A stretch of 6,510 nucleotides of DNA from Microcaldota archaeon (GTDB taxonomy: Archaea > Micrarchaeota > Micrarchaeia > Anstonellales > Bilamarchaeaceae). Shown here one piece after another: positions 6,101-6,510 of this stretch. The position numbers and the translations under genes are program-made. The notes under the pieces are model-generated. The model ran no database searches. It worked only from the letters and a program-made list of their open reading frames with translations, and was not told where the DNA came from. Position 1 is the first letter of the stretch; each line of letters starts with the position of its first letter. Location of the stretch: NCBI GenBank assembly GCA_023247345.1, contig JAHFGR010000072.1, positions 1 to 6,510 on the forward strand, in the 5' to 3' direction.

Positions 6101-6497
6101 TAATCGCCCCGCTGTTAATACGCATGGTTGCGTTTTTTTGAAGTATGAAGGATGCTGCTCCGCTGGAATTCGTGATATTGGTTGTTTGCAACGCGCATCC
6201 TATGCCAGATGTAGCAAAGTCTACTTTTACAATGCGCGAAGCTGAAGCGATCCTGATAGTATAATCCTTTCCGTTAAATGTATCTGTCAAATTGAAAGTG
6301 TAGCTTGAATTGCCACCCAATGCAGCAATTGAGGATATAGAAGATGAAACCTGCACACAAATTTTGTTTGCTGACAAGGTATCGTTGATCTGGTTTGCCT
6401 CGCTTATGTTTAAGGCGTATACAACAACAACTAAAGTAAATAGCAGTATAACAAAAAAAAGCATGATCAGAAATTCCATGCTTGCCTGTGCCATCAT
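6087..6497 (-). CDS. Pilin-like protein 1, canonical class III signal peptide pilin
   Basis: From the ATG at 6497 this is a 136-residue protein starting MMAQASMEFLIMLFF. The Q-A-S-M-E motif after a short leader is the classic archaeal class III prepilin signature, with cleavage expected before Gln and the conserved Glu at mature position 5. The leader is minimal and lacks the usual Lys or Arg. A hydrophobic helix runs to about residue 27. The ectodomain has two cysteines (47 and 101) that could form a disulfide, and seven N-X-S/T sequons. It includes TFNGKDYTIRI (73-83) and ends in NSGAIIVV. The overall plan, a Cys soon after the helix, a central YTIxI strand and a terminal N-x-G-x-I strand, fits small archaeal class III pilins as I know them. 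The frame also has an in-frame GTG at 6509, but that GTG is part of a GGTGA ribosome binding site 8 nt before the ATG, so 6497 is preferred. The GTG start would add four residues (MKIY). Confidence 0.85.
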   Translation of the reverse strand: MMAQASMEFLIMLFFVILLFTLVVVVYALNISEANQINDTLSANKICVQVSSSISSIAALGGNSSYTFNLTDTFNGKDYTIRIASASRIVKVDFATSGIGCALQTTNITNSSGAASFILQKNATMRINSGAIIVVP

Positions 6498-6505
6498 ATA
6501 TATTT

Positions 6506-6510
6506 TCACC
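6506..6510 (-). promoter_or_regulatory. Ribosome binding site that decides the start of pilin-like gene 1
   Basis: The minus strand reads GGTGA at the very edge of the window, 8 nt before the ATG at 6497. The in-frame GTG at 6509 overlaps this motif and is therefore more likely part of the ribosome binding site than the initiation codon. Confidence 0.55.

Noticed and set aside
5829..6245. Forward-strand open frame of 138 codons with a hydrophobic start
   Set aside because: It spans two overlapping pilin-like genes on the opposite strand. Its hydrophobic and Ser-rich patches are the complement of the pilin helix and ectodomain codons, and no ribosome binding or family signal was seen.
1..6510. 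CRISPR array, insertion sequence, tRNA or rRNA gene
   Set aside because: No regularly spaced direct repeats, transposase motifs, terminal inverted repeats or cloverleaf-like segments were found on either strand. Nearly every base is accounted for by coding sequence.

Overview
The window looks like part of an archaeal chromosome, AT-rich by eye and most likely from a DPANN-type lineage. That placement is an inference from three things. The pilin-like proteins carry archaeal class III-type N-termini. Ribosome binding sites read GGTGA, AGGTGG or GAGG. The forward-strand gene ends in an archaeal-style oligo-T tract. No ribosomal or other marker gene is present, so the phylum cannot be fixed.

Layout: almost everything lies on the minus strand as one tightly packed operon, read from right to left. 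First come four small secreted or membrane-anchored pilin-like proteins (6497-6087, 6100-5570, 5577-5140, 5152-4310). Next is a cytoplasmic protein with two CBS domains and a C-terminal winged helix (4320-3646). Then come a TadA/VirB11-type secretion ATPase (3596-2118) and two single-domain TadB/TadC-type (T2SSF) membrane proteins (2121-1210 and 1213-254). Six of the seven junctions overlap by 4-14 bp. The only gap, 49 bp before the ATPase gene, contains one perfect inverted repeat and is abutted by a second at the end of the CBS gene. At the far left, the last 65 codons of an unrelated forward-strand gene end at 199. They encode a beta-rich, probably surface-exposed domain and are followed by a T-rich terminator. 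The gene and the operon converge.

Working model: the ATPase powers a platform made of the two T2SSF proteins, and this assembles or moves a type IV pilus-like filament built or primed by the four pilin-like proteins. An ATPase followed by two separate platform genes is the arrangement of bacterial Tad and archaeal Epd-like pili, and differs from the archaellum, which has one double-length FlaJ. No prepilin peptidase is in the window. The CBS-winged-helix protein is the least expected member and may sense adenine nucleotides to control the operon or its assembly. The operon promoter and any further pilin genes would lie beyond position 6510.

The points most worth following up are the embedded CBS-winged-helix protein, the paired inverted repeats at the boundary between the pilin and motor halves, and the shifted signal-peptide register in three of the four pilin-like proteins.
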